Assembly: GCF_014650055.1 (NCBI RefSeq)
Contig: NZ_BMUF01000002.1
Location: 1 to 64,000 of the forward strand
DNA from: Streptomyces malachitofuscus
Lineage (GTDB): Bacteria; Actinomycetota; Actinomycetes; Streptomycetales; Streptomycetaceae
Direction: 5' to 3'
Length of the DNA stretch: 64,000 nucleotides
The notes beneath the pieces were generated by a model, which had not been told where the DNA came from, ran no database searches, and saw only the letters and a list, made by a program, of their open reading frames with translations. The position numbers and the translations under genes were made by a program. Positions 9,427-18,448 of this stretch are shown in pieces. Positions within the stretch are counted from its first letter, which is position 1. Every line of letters starts with the position of its first letter.

Positions 9427-10131
9427 GTGACCATGCCGGTTGCGATCATCACGGGGGCTTCGAAGGGGCTGGGAATGGCGCTCGGCCGGGCGCTGGCGGA
9501 GCGTGGCTGGGATCTGGTGCTGGACGCGCGGAGTCCGGTCCCCCTGGCCGAGGCGGCGGGACTGCTGTCGGCGCACGGCACGCGCGTGACCGCGCTGCCC
9601 GGGGACGTCACGGACGCGGGTCACCGCGCGGAGCTGGTGGCGGCGGCGTGGCGGCTGGGCGGGGTGGACCTGGTGGTGCACAACGCCAGCGCGCTGGGCG
9701 CCGAGCCGCTGGTACGGCTGGAGGACCTGCCGCTGGAGGGCCTGCGGCGGGCGCTGGAGGTGAACCTGGTGGCGGCGCTGGGGCTGGTGCAGGAGGCGCT
9801 GCCGCTGCTGCGGGCGGCGCCCGCGGGAGCGGTGCTCGCGGTGAGCTCGGACGCCGCCGCGGAGGCGTATCCCACCTGGGGCGGGTACGGGGCGTCCAAG
9901 GCGGGGCTGGACCAGCTGGCGGCGGTACTGGCGGTGGAGGAACCGGGGCTGCGGGTGTGGTCGGTCGATCCCGGCGACATGGCGACGGACCTGTACGCGG
10001 CGGCCGTACCGGACGACGACGATCCGCGGCCGGAGCCGGACCGTGTGGTGCCCGCGTTCCTGCGGTTGCTGGACGAGCGGCCGGCGAGCGGTCGCTACGC
10101 CGCTCCCTCACTGCTGGAGGGACGGCGGTGA
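9427..10131 (+). CDS. SDR-family oxidoreductase
   Basis: A 234-aa classical short-chain dehydrogenase. The Rossmann TGASKGLG motif at about residues 9-16 binds NAD(P), NAS (HNASAL) is the NAG equivalent, and the catalytic YGASK follows the serine in VSSDAAAE. It starts with GTG at 9427 after GAGGGGA. The stop overlaps the GTG start of the next gene (GTGA), so the two are coupled. The substrate is unknown. It is shorter than most SDRs and lacks a clear C-terminal substrate loop. Confidence 0.9.
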   Translation: MTMPVAIITGASKGLGMALGRALAERGWDLVLDARSPVPLAEAAGLLSAHGTRVTALPGDVTDAGHRAELVAAAWRLGGVDLVVHNASALGAEPLVRLEDLPLEGLRRALEVNLVAALGLVQEALPLLRAAPAGAVLAVSSDAAAEAYPTWGGYGASKAGLDQLAAVLAVEEPGLRVWSVDPGDMATDLYAAAVPDDDDPRPEPDRVVPAFLRLLDERPASGRYAAPSLLEGRR

Positions 10132-11171
10132 CGCTGACGGTCCGGGTGCCGGAGGAGCTGTCCGCGCGGGTGCCGGTCGAGCAGCGCGGGCCGGGGCTCG
10201 GCCGGGATTCGGTGCGGCTGCTGGTGTCGCGGGGTACGGAGGTGTCGCATCACGCCTTCGTGGAGCTGCCGCGCCTGCTGCGCGCGGGGGACCTGCTGGT
10301 GGTGAACACGTCGCCCACGCTGGCGGCGGCCGTCGGCGGGTGGATCGGGCACGCGCGCGTGGTGGTGCACTTCTCCACGCGTGGTGACGACGGTCGCTGG
10401 GCGGTCGAGCTGCGGGATCCCGACGGACGCGGCACCACGCGTGCGCGCGCGGGTGGGCCCGCGGGTACGGAGGTGCGTCTGGCCGGGGGCGCACGGCTGG
10501 TGCTGGAGGAGCAGCTGAGCACGCGGGGCGAGCGGTTGTGGTGGGCGCGTGTGTCGCGGGACGTGCCGGGGCTGCTGCGGGAGCACGGGCGGGCCATCCG
10601 GTACGCCTATACGGAGCGGGACCAGCCGTTGTCGGCGTACCAGACGGTGTTCGCGCTGCCGTCGCCGGACGGTGCGGGCAGTGCGGAGATGCCGAGCGCG
10701 GGACGTCCGTTCACCGCGCGGATGGTGGCGGAGCTGGTGAGTCGGGGGGTGCAGTTCGCGCCGGTCGGGCTGCACACGGGGGTGGCTTCGGCGGAGGTGC
10801 ACGAGCCGCCGTATCCGGAGCGGTACGCGGTGCCGGAGGCGTCGGCGCGGCTGATCGGTGCGGTGCGTGCGGGGGGTGGCCGGGTGATCGCGGTGGGGAC
10901 GACCGCCGTACGGGCCGTGGAGTCGGCCGCCGGGCCGGACGGGGTGGTGCGGGCCCGGTCGGGGTGGACCGATCTGGTGGTGACTCCGGAGCGTGGGGTG
11001 CGGGTGGTGGACGGGCTGCTGACGGGGCTGCACGAGCCGGAGGCGTCGCATCTGCTGATGCTGGAGGCGGTCGCGGGGCGGGCGGCGATCGACCGCGGGT
11101 ACGAGGAGGCGCTGGGCGGGCGCTATCTGTGGCACGAGTTCGGGGATGTGCATCTCCTTCTTCCGGAGTGA
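10128..11171 (+). CDS. QueA-like S-adenosylmethionine:tRNA ribosyltransferase-isomerase
   Basis: A 347-aa homologue of QueA, which transfers ribose from AdoMet to 7-deazaguanine-modified tRNA in queuosine synthesis. The family core is visible: DLLVVNTSPTLAAAV near the N terminus, YQTVFA, VGLHTGV and a C-terminal HLLMLEAVAG. The usual APTAGLHFT motif reads EMPSAGRPFT, a clear divergence. No other queuosine gene (queC, queF, tgt) is in the window, so the actual substrate may differ. It is translationally coupled to the SDR gene through a GTGA overlap. Confidence 0.82.
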   Translation: MTLTVRVPEELSARVPVEQRGPGLGRDSVRLLVSRGTEVSHHAFVELPRLLRAGDLLVVNTSPTLAAAVGGWIGHARVVVHFSTRGDDGRWAVELRDPDGRGTTRARAGGPAGTEVRLAGGARLVLEEQLSTRGERLWWARVSRDVPGLLREHGRAIRYAYTERDQPLSAYQTVFALPSPDGAGSAEMPSAGRPFTARMVAELVSRGVQFAPVGLHTGVASAEVHEPPYPERYAVPEASARLIGAVRAGGGRVIAVGTTAVRAVESAAGPDGVVRARSGWTDLVVTPERGVRVVDGLLTGLHEPEASHLLMLEAVAGRAAIDRGYEEALGGRYLWHEFGDVHLLLPE

Positions 11172-11407
11172 CCGGGTCCGCTTACCGAGAGCATTGCTGA
11201 CGCAACTGCCGGTGAGGTCCGGGGGTGGCCCGTGTGAGGCCGGGCATAGGGCGCACATCACGTACGAAGGGGAGTAGGAGAGACATACCGCCCATGTGAG
11301 CGGGGCGTACTGCCCAATCTGCCCCGATTCGTCACTCCCTGATCCACTACCCGGCTTCGTACGTCACACCTTTGCCCCGCCATTTTGCGGCCGCTAAGAA
11401 TGGCTGC

Positions 11408-11483
11408 GTCGCTCAGCGCCGTGGGTTGTGAACCCGCGGCGTTTGTGCCGGAAGCACCAAGTCCCCACCGGACGTTGAGCGAC
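11408..11483 (+). ncRNA. Structured 5' leader RNA (four-way junction) of the transglycosylase gene
   Basis: A closing stem pairs GTCGCTCAGC (11408-11417) with GTTGAGCGAC (11474-11483), with one G-U pair. Inside are three hairpins: GCCGTGGGTT/AACCCGCGGC (11418-11440, loop GTG), GTGC/GCAC (11445-11457) and GTCC/GGAC (11461-11473). The structure ends 30 nt before the ATG. It lacks the GGGGAAC and CCGACAGCTAAC signatures I associate with the ydaO/c-di-AMP riboswitch, which controls some Streptomyces muralytic genes. Function is inferred from position only. Confidence 0.55.
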
Positions 11484-11513
11484 CTCCGCGCGATTCGAAG
11501 AGGTCCGTCCCGC

Positions 11514-12260
11514 ATGTCGAAGAACATCCTCACCCGTGGTCATAGTCGTGCCCTGACCCGTCACCACAAGCTCGCCGTCGCCGGTGTCGCCGCCCTCGGC
11601 GCCGCCGCGATCGGTCTCTCGGCCGTGCCGAGCGACGCGGCCACGACCACCACGACCGAGGCCGCCGCCGCCCCCACGGCGAACGTCGCGTACAGCACCG
11701 AGCCGATCCAGGGCGTCAAGGCGGACGTCACCGACCAGCTCGCCGGCGCCAGCGTCAAGGTCGAGCAGATCGCCGCCAAGAAGGAGGCCGCGGCCGAGGC
11801 CGCCGCCGCGAAGAAGGCCGCCGCGGCCGCCGCGAAGGCCAAGGCGGAGAAGGCCCGCCAGGCCAAGGAGGCCGCGAGCCGTGCCGCCGAGCGCACCGCG
11901 GTGAAGAAGGCCTCCGCCAAGTCGTCCCCGAAGACGTACAGCAACAACCTGGACGGCTGGATCCGTGAGTCCCTGGCCATCATGAAGAAGCACGGCATCC
12001 CCGGCTCCTACGACGGCATCCACCGCAACATCATGCGGGAGTCCTCCGGCAACCCGAAGGCGATCAACCTCTGGGACATCAACGCCCAGAACGGCATCCC
12101 GTCCAAGGGTTTGCTGCAGGTGATCCCGCCGACGTTCGAGGCGTACCACGTCCCGGGCACCTCGAAGAACATCTACGACCCGGTCGCCAACATCACCGCC
12201 GCCTGCAACTACGCGGCCGACAAGTACGGCACCATGGACAACGTCGACAGCGCGTACTGA
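11514..12260 (+). CDS. Secreted lytic transglycosylase-like (SLT) protein
   Basis: A 248-aa exported peptidoglycan hydrolase. A signal peptide (about residues 1-43) ends near AVPSDA. An Ala/Lys-rich coiled segment (about 85-140) follows, and then a C-terminal SLT domain with the catalytic glutamate in NIMRESSGNPKAINLWD plus GLLQVIPPTFEAYH and NITAACNYAADKYG. It is expected to cleave glycan strands during growth or sporulation. The leader region holds a large RNA structure, and a strong terminator follows. Confidence 0.92.
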   Translation: MSKNILTRGHSRALTRHHKLAVAGVAALGAAAIGLSAVPSDAATTTTTEAAAAPTANVAYSTEPIQGVKADVTDQLAGASVKVEQIAAKKEAAAEAAAAKKAAAAAAKAKAEKARQAKEAASRAAERTAVKKASAKSSPKTYSNNLDGWIRESLAIMKKHGIPGSYDGIHRNIMRESSGNPKAINLWDINAQNGIPSKGLLQVIPPTFEAYHVPGTSKNIYDPVANITAACNYAADKYGTMDNVDSAY

Positions 12261-12294
12261 GGTCGGCGCGGACCTCTCACGCGAACACAGACGC

Positions 12295-12332
12295 CGAAGG
12301 GCGGCACCCTCCTGACGGGGTGCCGCCCTTCG
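12295..12332. terminator. Bidirectional terminator between SLT and FHA-ABC genes
   Basis: A perfect 14-bp stem CGAAGGGCGGCACC / GGTGCCGCCCTTCG encloses a 10-nt loop between two convergent genes. Confidence 0.9.
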
Positions 12333-12349
12333 GGGTCGTACGGCGCGGG

Positions 12350-14890
12350 CTACTTGCGCATGACCTCGGGCTCGTGGCGGCGCAGGAAGCGGGCCACGAA
12401 GAAGCCGCAGATCACGCCGAGCAGGATCAGCGCGCCCATGTCCATCGCCCAGGCCCCGACCGTGTGCTCCCACAGCGGGTCGGTGTCCCCGGCCGTCTCC
12501 GGCGGGCTGATCTTGTTGAAGTCCAGCGTGGCGCCGGAGGCGGCGACCGCCCAGCGCGACGGCATCAGGAACGAGAACTGGTTGACGCCGATCGAGCCGT
12601 GCAGCGTGAACAGACAGCCGGTGAAGACGACCTGGATGATCGCGAACATCACCAGCAGCGGCATGGTCTTCTCGGCGGTCTTCACCAGCGCGGAGATGAT
12701 CAGGCCGAACATCATCGAGGTGAAGCCGAGCGCCATGATCGGCACCGAGAGCTCCAGCAGCGTGAAGCCGCCGAAGACCAGGCCCTCCTCGGGGATCTCC
12801 CGGCTGGAGAAGCCGATCACACCGACCAGCAGGCCCTGCAGCACGGTGATCATGCCGAGCACGAACACCTTGGACATGAGGTACGCCGAGCGGGACAGGC
12901 CGGTGGCGCGCTCCCGCTCGTAGATGACCCGTTCCTTGATCAGCTCACGCACGGAGTTCGCGGCGCCCGCGAAACAGGCGCCCACCGCGAGGATCAGCAG
13001 CACCGTGGTCGCCGTGCCGTTGGGAATGATCCGGCCGGTCTGCGGGTTGGGCGGGTTGGGCAGCAGCCCCTTGTCCGCGTCGATGAGCAGGCTGACCGCG
13101 CCGAGAACCGCCGGGAGGATCACCATCAGGGCGAGGAAGCCCTTGTCGGAGACGATCACCGAGATGTAGCGGCGCACCAGGGTGGCGAACTGCGACATCC
13201 ATCCCTGCGGCTTGGGCGGCTTCATCGCCTGCATCGCCGGGACCTGTACGGACTGCGGCGCGACCGCGTCGATGTCCGCGGCGTACATCTGGTAGTGCTG
13301 CGAGCCCTTCCAGCGGCCGGCCCAGTCGTAGTCGCGGTAGTTCTCGAAGGCGGAGAACACATCGGCCCAGGTGTCGTAGCCGAAGAAGTTCAGCGCCTCC
13401 TCGGGCGGACCGAAGTAGGCGACCGAGCCGCCCGGCGCCATCACCAGCAGCTTGTCGCAGATCGCCAGCTCGGCCACCGAGTGGGTGACGACCAGGACGG
13501 TGCGGCCGTCGTCGGCGAGGCCGCGCAGCAGCTGCATGACGTCGCGGTCCATGCCCGGGTCGAGGCCGGAGGTGGGCTCGTCCAGGAAGATCAGCGACGG
13601 CTTGGTGAGCAGCTCCAGGGCCACGGAGACGCGCTTGCGCTGGCCGCCGGACAGGGAGGTGACCTTCTTGTCCTTGTGGATGTCCAGCTTGAGCTCGCGG
13701 AGCACCTCGTCGATGCGGGACTCGCGCTCCGCGGCCGTGGTGTCGGCGGGGAAGCGGAGCTTGGCCGCGTACTTGAGGGCCTTCTTGACGGTCAGCTCCT
13801 TGTGCAGGATGTCGTCCTGCGGGACCAGACCGATGCGCTGGCGCAGCTCGGCGAACTGCTTGTAGAGGTTCCGGTTGTCGTAGAGAACCTCGCCCTGGTT
13901 GGCGGGGCGGTAGCCGGTGAGCGCCTTCAGCAGGGTGGACTTGCCGGAGCCGGACGGACCGATGACCGCGATCAGCGACTTCTCCGGGACGCCGAAGGAG
14001 ACGTCCTTGAGGATCTGCTTGCCGCCGTCGACCGTGACGGTCAGATGCCGCGCGGAGAAGGACACCTCACCGGTGTCGACGAACTCCTCGAGCCGGTCCC
14101 CCACGATCCGGAACGTCGAGTGACCGACGCCCACGATGTCGGTGGGGCCGAGCAGCTGCGAGCCGCCCTTGGCGATCGGCAGACCGTTGACGTAGGTGCC
14201 GTTGTGCGAGCCGAGGTCGCGGATCTCCATGCGGCCGTCGGGCGTGGAGTGGAACTCGGCGTGGTTGCGGGAGACCTGGAGGTCGGAGACGACCAGGTCG
14301 TTCTCCAGCGCACGGCCGATCCGCATCACGCGGCCCAGGGAGAACTGGTGGAACGTGGTGGGGCTGCGGTCGCCGTAGACCGGCGGCGCCCCCGCGCCGC
14401 TGCCGGGTCCCTGCTGCTGCGGGATGTGCGGTGCGGGCTGCTGCTGCGGCGCCTGCTGCGGCTGCTGCCAGCCGGGCGGCGCGGACGGCTGCTGCTGCGG
14501 CGGCGCCTGCTGGGCCCAGCCGGCGTTCGCGCCCTGGGCGGCGTACGGCTGCTGCGGCTGTGCCTGGGGCGCGGCGGCCGCGGCGCCGACGCCGGACAGC
14601 GTCACGCGCGGCCCGTCGGTCGCGTTGCCCAGGTTCAGCACCGTGTCGGAGCCGAACTCCAGATGGTGGATCCGTTGCCCCTGCACGAACGTGCCGTTGG
14701 TGCTGCCGTGGTCCTCGATGACCCAACTGCGCCCGTTGAAGCTGATCGTGGCGTGACGCCAGGAGACCCTGGCGTCGTCCAGCACGACGTCCCCCTGCGG
14801 ATCGCGTCCGAGGGTGTAGGCCCTGGACGGATCGAGCGTCCAGGTACGTCCGTTTGATTCCAGTACGAGTTCCGGCACTCCATGCCCCAC
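12350..14890 (-). CDS. ABC2-type transporter with two FHA domains and fused ATPase/permease
   Basis: An 846-aa polypeptide. It has an FHA domain (about 20-95, GSTNGTFVQG), a Pro/Gln/Ala-rich linker, a second FHA domain (about 175-245, GSHNGTYVNG), an ABC ATPase (GPSGSGKST, LSGGQRKRV, FLDEPTSGLD) and an ABC2 permease with about six helices from residue 575 on. FHA domains bind phosphothreonine, so activity is probably governed by Ser/Thr kinases. The substrate is unknown. The GTG at 14890 is preceded by GGGGGA; a second GTG at 14878 is possible. Confidence 0.93.
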   Translation of the reverse strand: MGHGVPELVLESNGRTWTLDPSRAYTLGRDPQGDVVLDDARVSWRHATISFNGRSWVIEDHGSTNGTFVQGQRIHHLEFGSDTVLNLGNATDGPRVTLSGVGAAAAAPQAQPQQPYAAQGANAGWAQQAPPQQQPSAPPGWQQPQQAPQQQPAPHIPQQQGPGSGAGAPPVYGDRSPTTFHQFSLGRVMRIGRALENDLVVSDLQVSRNHAEFHSTPDGRMEIRDLGSHNGTYVNGLPIAKGGSQLLGPTDIVGVGHSTFRIVGDRLEEFVDTGEVSFSARHLTVTVDGGKQILKDVSFGVPEKSLIAVIGPSGSGKSTLLKALTGYRPANQGEVLYDNRNLYKQFAELRQRIGLVPQDDILHKELTVKKALKYAAKLRFPADTTAAERESRIDEVLRELKLDIHKDKKVTSLSGGQRKRVSVALELLTKPSLIFLDEPTSGLDPGMDRDVMQLLRGLADDGRTVLVVTHSVAELAICDKLLVMAPGGSVAYFGPPEEALNFFGYDTWADVFSAFENYRDYDWAGRWKGSQHYQMYAADIDAVAPQSVQVPAMQAMKPPKPQGWMSQFATLVRRYISVIVSDKGFLALMVILPAVLGAVSLLIDADKGLLPNPPNPQTGRIIPNGTATTVLLILAVGACFAGAANSVRELIKERVIYERERATGLSRSAYLMSKVFVLGMITVLQGLLVGVIGFSSREIPEEGLVFGGFTLLELSVPIMALGFTSMMFGLIISALVKTAEKTMPLLVMFAIIQVVFTGCLFTLHGSIGVNQFSFLMPSRWAVAASGATLDFNKISPPETAGDTDPLWEHTVGAWAMDMGALILLGVICGFFVARFLRRHEPEVMRK

Positions 14891-15076
14891 TGAGTTGTCC
14901 CCCGAGTTTCCCCCATCGCAGGGAGTCTAGGGATGTCGAACATCGGGGGGAACTATTTCAGGCTCGGCCCTCTGACCGAAAGTCGGGCCTTGTCACGAGC
15001 GCGCACCAAGCCGTCGACAGAGCGCTCCGGCGGGGTTGAAATCGGCCCGGAGAGTGGTAAACCACGCGAGGGGGAC

Positions 15077-16927
15077 ATGCGCGGTCTTCTTGCCGCGCCG
15101 CGGATCGGGGGGTCTGCCATGGGTACTGCGACGGGTGTCGGGGCCGCCGGGGCCGGCACACGCGTGCCGTGGGTCGATGTGCTGGTGTCCGCGGTCGCCG
15201 CGGTGAGCTGGTCCCTGATCGGGATGGCGGGCACGGCGGCACTCGGGCTGCATCTGCTGGACGCGGACGCGGCCGGGTCGCTGGGGCCGATGACGGCCGC
15301 GGTGGTGGCGCTGGGGGCGGGTGGTTCGGTCACGCCTTCCGGTGATGTGTCGGCGTTCGGGCTGTCGGGCGCGGAGGCCGCGACGGCCGTCGCGGTCACA
15401 CCGCTGGGCGTGAGCCTGGTGGGGGCGCTGCTGCTGTCGTACTTCTTCCTACGGTCCCTGCGGGCGGCGGGAGTTGTGGTCTCCCCCGCCGAACTCCTCG
15501 CCCGCGCGGGCGCGGTGGTGGCGCTGTTCGTGGCGATGACGGGCGGGCTGGTCTGGGCGGGGCATGACGTCATCACCATCGACGGGGGCTCGCTGGGGCT
15601 GGACGATCTGCCGGGCGTGGGCGGTGGCGGGGTCGAGATCCCCGGGCTGGGCGATGTCGGGGGGCTGCTGCCGGACCGGGTCGGTGACCTCGTGGAGGCG
15701 GAGGCCGCGGTCGGGTTCACCGTCGACACGGGGCCGACGGTCCTGGGCGGTCTCGGCTGGTCGGCCGGTGTGCTGCTCGTCGCGTTGCTGGCGTCCCGCC
15801 GTACGCCGCTGCCGCGCGGCTGGGACGTGGTGCACCGGGTCGTGCGACCGGCGGTCTCCGCGCTGGTCACGGTGGTGCTGGTGGCGGTGGCGGCGGGCTG
15901 CGCCGCGGCCGGGTACGCGGCGATCGGCGACGACCACCCCCGGCGGATCGCGGGGGCGGCGCTGCTGGGGGCGCCGAACGGGGTGTGGCTCGGGATTCCG
16001 GTCGGTCTGTTCGTCCCGTGGGACGGGCGGGCGAGCGGGGCCCTGCTCGATGTGCTGCCCCACCCCGTGGACGACCTTCTGCGGGTCGGGTCCGAGGAGC
16101 CCGTCACGCTGGGGCGGCTGGCCGAGCTCGACGGGCGGGTGTGGCTGCTGGCCGTGGCCGCCGCGCTGATGATGCTGCTCGCGGGGGTGCTGACGGCGGT
16201 GCGGACGCCGGTGGCCGCGGGGCAGCGGGGAGCGGCCGGCTTCGCGGGACGGTGTGCGCTGCGTCTGGGGGTCGCCACGGCGCTGACGCTGCCGTTGCTG
16301 GTGTGGCTGACGGAGGTCTCCGCGGACGCGTCGCTGTCGGTGCTCGGCTTCGACGCGTTCGGTGCCGGCATCGAGCTGCGCGGGCATCTCGGCATGGCAC
16401 TGCTGCTGGGTGCGGTGTGGGGTGCGGGCGCGGGTGGGGCCGGGGGGCTGCTGGCATGGGCGAGCGGTGCGGCGGGGGTGCGGGCGGCGGCGTTGGCACG
16501 GGGTGGTGAGGGGGCCGAGGCGGCTGGGGGGACAGAGGGGGCCGGGGGCGCCGGGGAGGAGGGGCGGGGGGTCGCGGTGCCGGCCGGGCCGGGGCCGTAC
16601 GTGCCGGGGGCTCCCTACCGGCCGCCGAATCCGGACACCAACCCGTATCTGCGGGTGCCGGCCGAGGCGTTGAGGGAGCCGCCCGAGGACTCGCGGCCGC
16701 CTGGTCCGCCGGCTGCGGGCGCTGACGACGGTGGGGGGCCGCACGATGTCTACGGTGCGCCGACGGTGATCGGGCCCGTTGCGCCGCCTGGGCGTGGGCC
16801 GCGGCGCGGCTCGCGTGCCGGGCGTGACGAGGCGTCGGCGGGCGGGGAGCGGCCGCCGTTGTGGCCGGACGAGGGGCCGCCTCCGCCGCCTCCGCCGCCA
16901 CCCGCTCCGCGTAGGCCGGGGGGTTGA
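15077..16927 (+). CDS. Streptophobe-family polytopic membrane protein
   Basis: A 616-aa protein with about ten hydrophobic helices across residues 20-480 separated by short Gly/Asp-rich loops, then a cytoplasmic tail rich in Pro, Gly and Arg that includes a run of nine prolines near the C terminus. Composition and layout match the Streptomyces-restricted streptophobe family, whose function is unknown. The ATG at 15077 follows GAGGGGG. It is divergent from the FHA-ABC transporter gene, with both genes reading away from a 186-bp gap. Confidence 0.78.
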   Translation: MRGLLAAPRIGGSAMGTATGVGAAGAGTRVPWVDVLVSAVAAVSWSLIGMAGTAALGLHLLDADAAGSLGPMTAAVVALGAGGSVTPSGDVSAFGLSGAEAATAVAVTPLGVSLVGALLLSYFFLRSLRAAGVVVSPAELLARAGAVVALFVAMTGGLVWAGHDVITIDGGSLGLDDLPGVGGGGVEIPGLGDVGGLLPDRVGDLVEAEAAVGFTVDTGPTVLGGLGWSAGVLLVALLASRRTPLPRGWDVVHRVVRPAVSALVTVVLVAVAAGCAAAGYAAIGDDHPRRIAGAALLGAPNGVWLGIPVGLFVPWDGRASGALLDVLPHPVDDLLRVGSEEPVTLGRLAELDGRVWLLAVAAALMMLLAGVLTAVRTPVAAGQRGAAGFAGRCALRLGVATALTLPLLVWLTEVSADASLSVLGFDAFGAGIELRGHLGMALLLGAVWGAGAGGAGGLLAWASGAAGVRAAALARGGEGAEAAGGTEGAGGAGEEGRGVAVPAGPGPYVPGAPYRPPNPDTNPYLRVPAEALREPPEDSRPPGPPAAGADDGGGPHDVYGAPTVIGPVAPPGRGPRRGSRAGRDEASAGGERPPLWPDEGPPPPPPPPPAPRRPGG

Positions 16928-16989
16928 CCGGTGAACGCCGCCCGCGATTCGGCTCGGGTACGGGGTTTCGCTTGCGGCGCTTTCCGGTG

Positions 16990-17120
16990 CCTCCCCCACT
17001 CTCGGCTGCGCTCGAGCGGGGGACCCCCACCGCCCACCCGTGCCGCCCTGGGGGCACCTCCCAGGCCCTTGAGGCACTGGGGGAGGCACGACTGCCCGCA
17101 GCTGCGGTGGGTCCACAGGG
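16990..17120. repeat. Dispersed Streptomyces intergenic repeat cluster
   Basis: The gap between the streptophobe and serB genes holds CCTCCCCCACTCTCGGCTGC and GAGCGGGGGACCCCCACC, then GCCCACCCGTGCCGCC...CAGGCCCTTGAGGCACTGGG and GGCACGACTGCCCGCAG. The last two phrases also occur around 6820-6860. These GC-rich modules are typical of Streptomyces intergenic regions and fold into strong stems (for example CACTGGGGGAGG with CCTCCCCCACT). No gene is visible here. Confidence 0.65.
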
Positions 17121-17198
17121 GCAGGGGGTGGGGTGGGTGTCCGGGTGGCGGACCTGGGAGGCGGGGGGTGCTGCGGGGCGGATACGGTGGGAGGCACC

Positions 17199-18407
17199 AT
17201 GAGCGCATCGCAGACCTCCGACGTTCCCACTCTCCTGGTCAAGATCTTCGGGAAGGACCGGCCCGGCATCACGGCCGGCCTCTTCGACACCCTCGCCGCC
17301 TACGCGGTCGACGTGGTCGACATCGAGCAGGTCGTCACTCGTGGCCGCATCGTGCTGTGCGCGCTGGTGAGCGAACCGCCCAAGGGACTCGAAGGGGATC
17401 TGCGGGCGACCGTCCACAGCTGGGCGGAGTCCATGAAGATGCAGGCGGAGATCATCTCGGGCAGGGGCGACAACCGTCCGCGCGGACTCGGCCGTTCCCT
17501 GGTCACCGTGCTGGGCCACCCCCTCACCTCGGAGGCGACGGCATCGATCGCCGCGCGGATAACGAAGGCCGGCGGCAACATCGACCGTATCTTTCGGCTC
17601 GCCAAGTACCCGGTGACGGCGGTGGAATTCGCGGTGTCCGGCGTGGAGACGGAGCCGCTGCGGACCGCGCTGGTGACCGACGCGGCACGGCTCGGGGTCG
17701 ACATCGCCGTGGTCGGGGCCGGGCTGTACCGGCGGGCGCAGCGCCTGGTCGTCATGGACGTGGACTCCACGCTGATCCAGGACGAGGTGATCGAGCTCTT
17801 CGCCGCGCACGCCGGGTGCGAGGACAAGGTCGCCGAGGTGACGGCGGCCGCGATGCGCGGGGAGCTGGACTTCGAGCAGTCGCTGCACGCGCGCGTGGCG
17901 CTGCTGGAGGGGCTGGACGCCTCCGTGGTGGACAAGGTGCGCAGCGAGGTGCGGCTGACGCCCGGCGCGCGCACCCTGATCCGTACGCTGAAGCGCCTCG
18001 GCTATCAAGTGGGTGTGGTCTCGGGCGGGTTCACCCAGGTCACGGACGATCTCAAGGAGCGGCTGGGGCTGGACTTCGCCCAGGCGAACACGCTGGAGAT
18101 CGTCGACGGGAAGCTGACCGGCCGGGTGACCGGCGAGATCGTGGACCGGGCGGGCAAGGCCCGGCTGCTGCGCCGGTTCGCGGCCGAGGCCGGGGTGCCG
18201 CTGTCGCAGACGGTGGCGATCGGTGACGGTGCGAACGACCTGGACATGCTGAACGCGGCGGGTCTCGGTGTCGCCTTCAACGCCAAGCCGGTGGTGCGGG
18301 AGGCCGCCCACACGGCGGTGAACTTCCCCTTCCTCGACACGGTCCTCTATCTGCTGGGGGTCACGCGGGAAGAGGTCGAGGCGGCGGACACGCTCGACGT
18401 GGGCTGA
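17199..18407 (+). CDS. serB: Phosphoserine phosphatase with N-terminal ACT domains
   Basis: Last step of serine biosynthesis: L-phosphoserine to serine plus phosphate. This long 402-aa SerB has ACT-like domains in the first about 175 residues (LLVKIFGKDRPGITAGLFD) and a HAD phosphatase domain after. The nucleophile motif is VVMDVDSTLIQDEVIE, motif II is VVSGGFT and motif III/IV is IGDGANDLDMLNAAGLGVAF. The ATG at 17199 lies just after GGGAGG. ACT domains suggest feedback by serine or glycine. Confidence 0.95.
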   Translation: MSASQTSDVPTLLVKIFGKDRPGITAGLFDTLAAYAVDVVDIEQVVTRGRIVLCALVSEPPKGLEGDLRATVHSWAESMKMQAEIISGRGDNRPRGLGRSLVTVLGHPLTSEATASIAARITKAGGNIDRIFRLAKYPVTAVEFAVSGVETEPLRTALVTDAARLGVDIAVVGAGLYRRAQRLVVMDVDSTLIQDEVIELFAAHAGCEDKVAEVTAAAMRGELDFEQSLHARVALLEGLDASVVDKVRSEVRLTPGARTLIRTLKRLGYQVGVVSGGFTQVTDDLKERLGLDFAQANTLEIVDGKLTGRVTGEIVDRAGKARLLRRFAAEAGVPLSQTVAIGDGANDLDMLNAAGLGVAFNAKPVVREAAHTAVNFPFLDTVLYLLGVTREEVEAADTLDVG

Positions 18408-18426
18408 GCCGCGGAGCCGGATGCGT

Positions 18427-18448
18427 CACCCGGCCCCGCGGCCGGGTG
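18427..18448. terminator. Bidirectional terminator between serB and sixA-like genes
   Basis: CACCCGGCC, a CCGC loop and GGCCGGGTG form a perfect 9-bp stem that abuts the stop codon of the convergent SixA-like gene. Confidence 0.8.

Noticed and set aside
11408..11483. ydaO/c-di-AMP riboswitch identity for the transglycosylase leader
   Set aside because: The conserved GGGGAAC and CCGACAGCTAAC-type blocks are not present, so I report only an unassigned structure.
14933..15076. N-terminal extension of the streptophobe gene
   Set aside because: The frame is open, but GAGGGGG directly precedes the ATG at 15077 and the upstream residues are not membrane-like or conserved in style.
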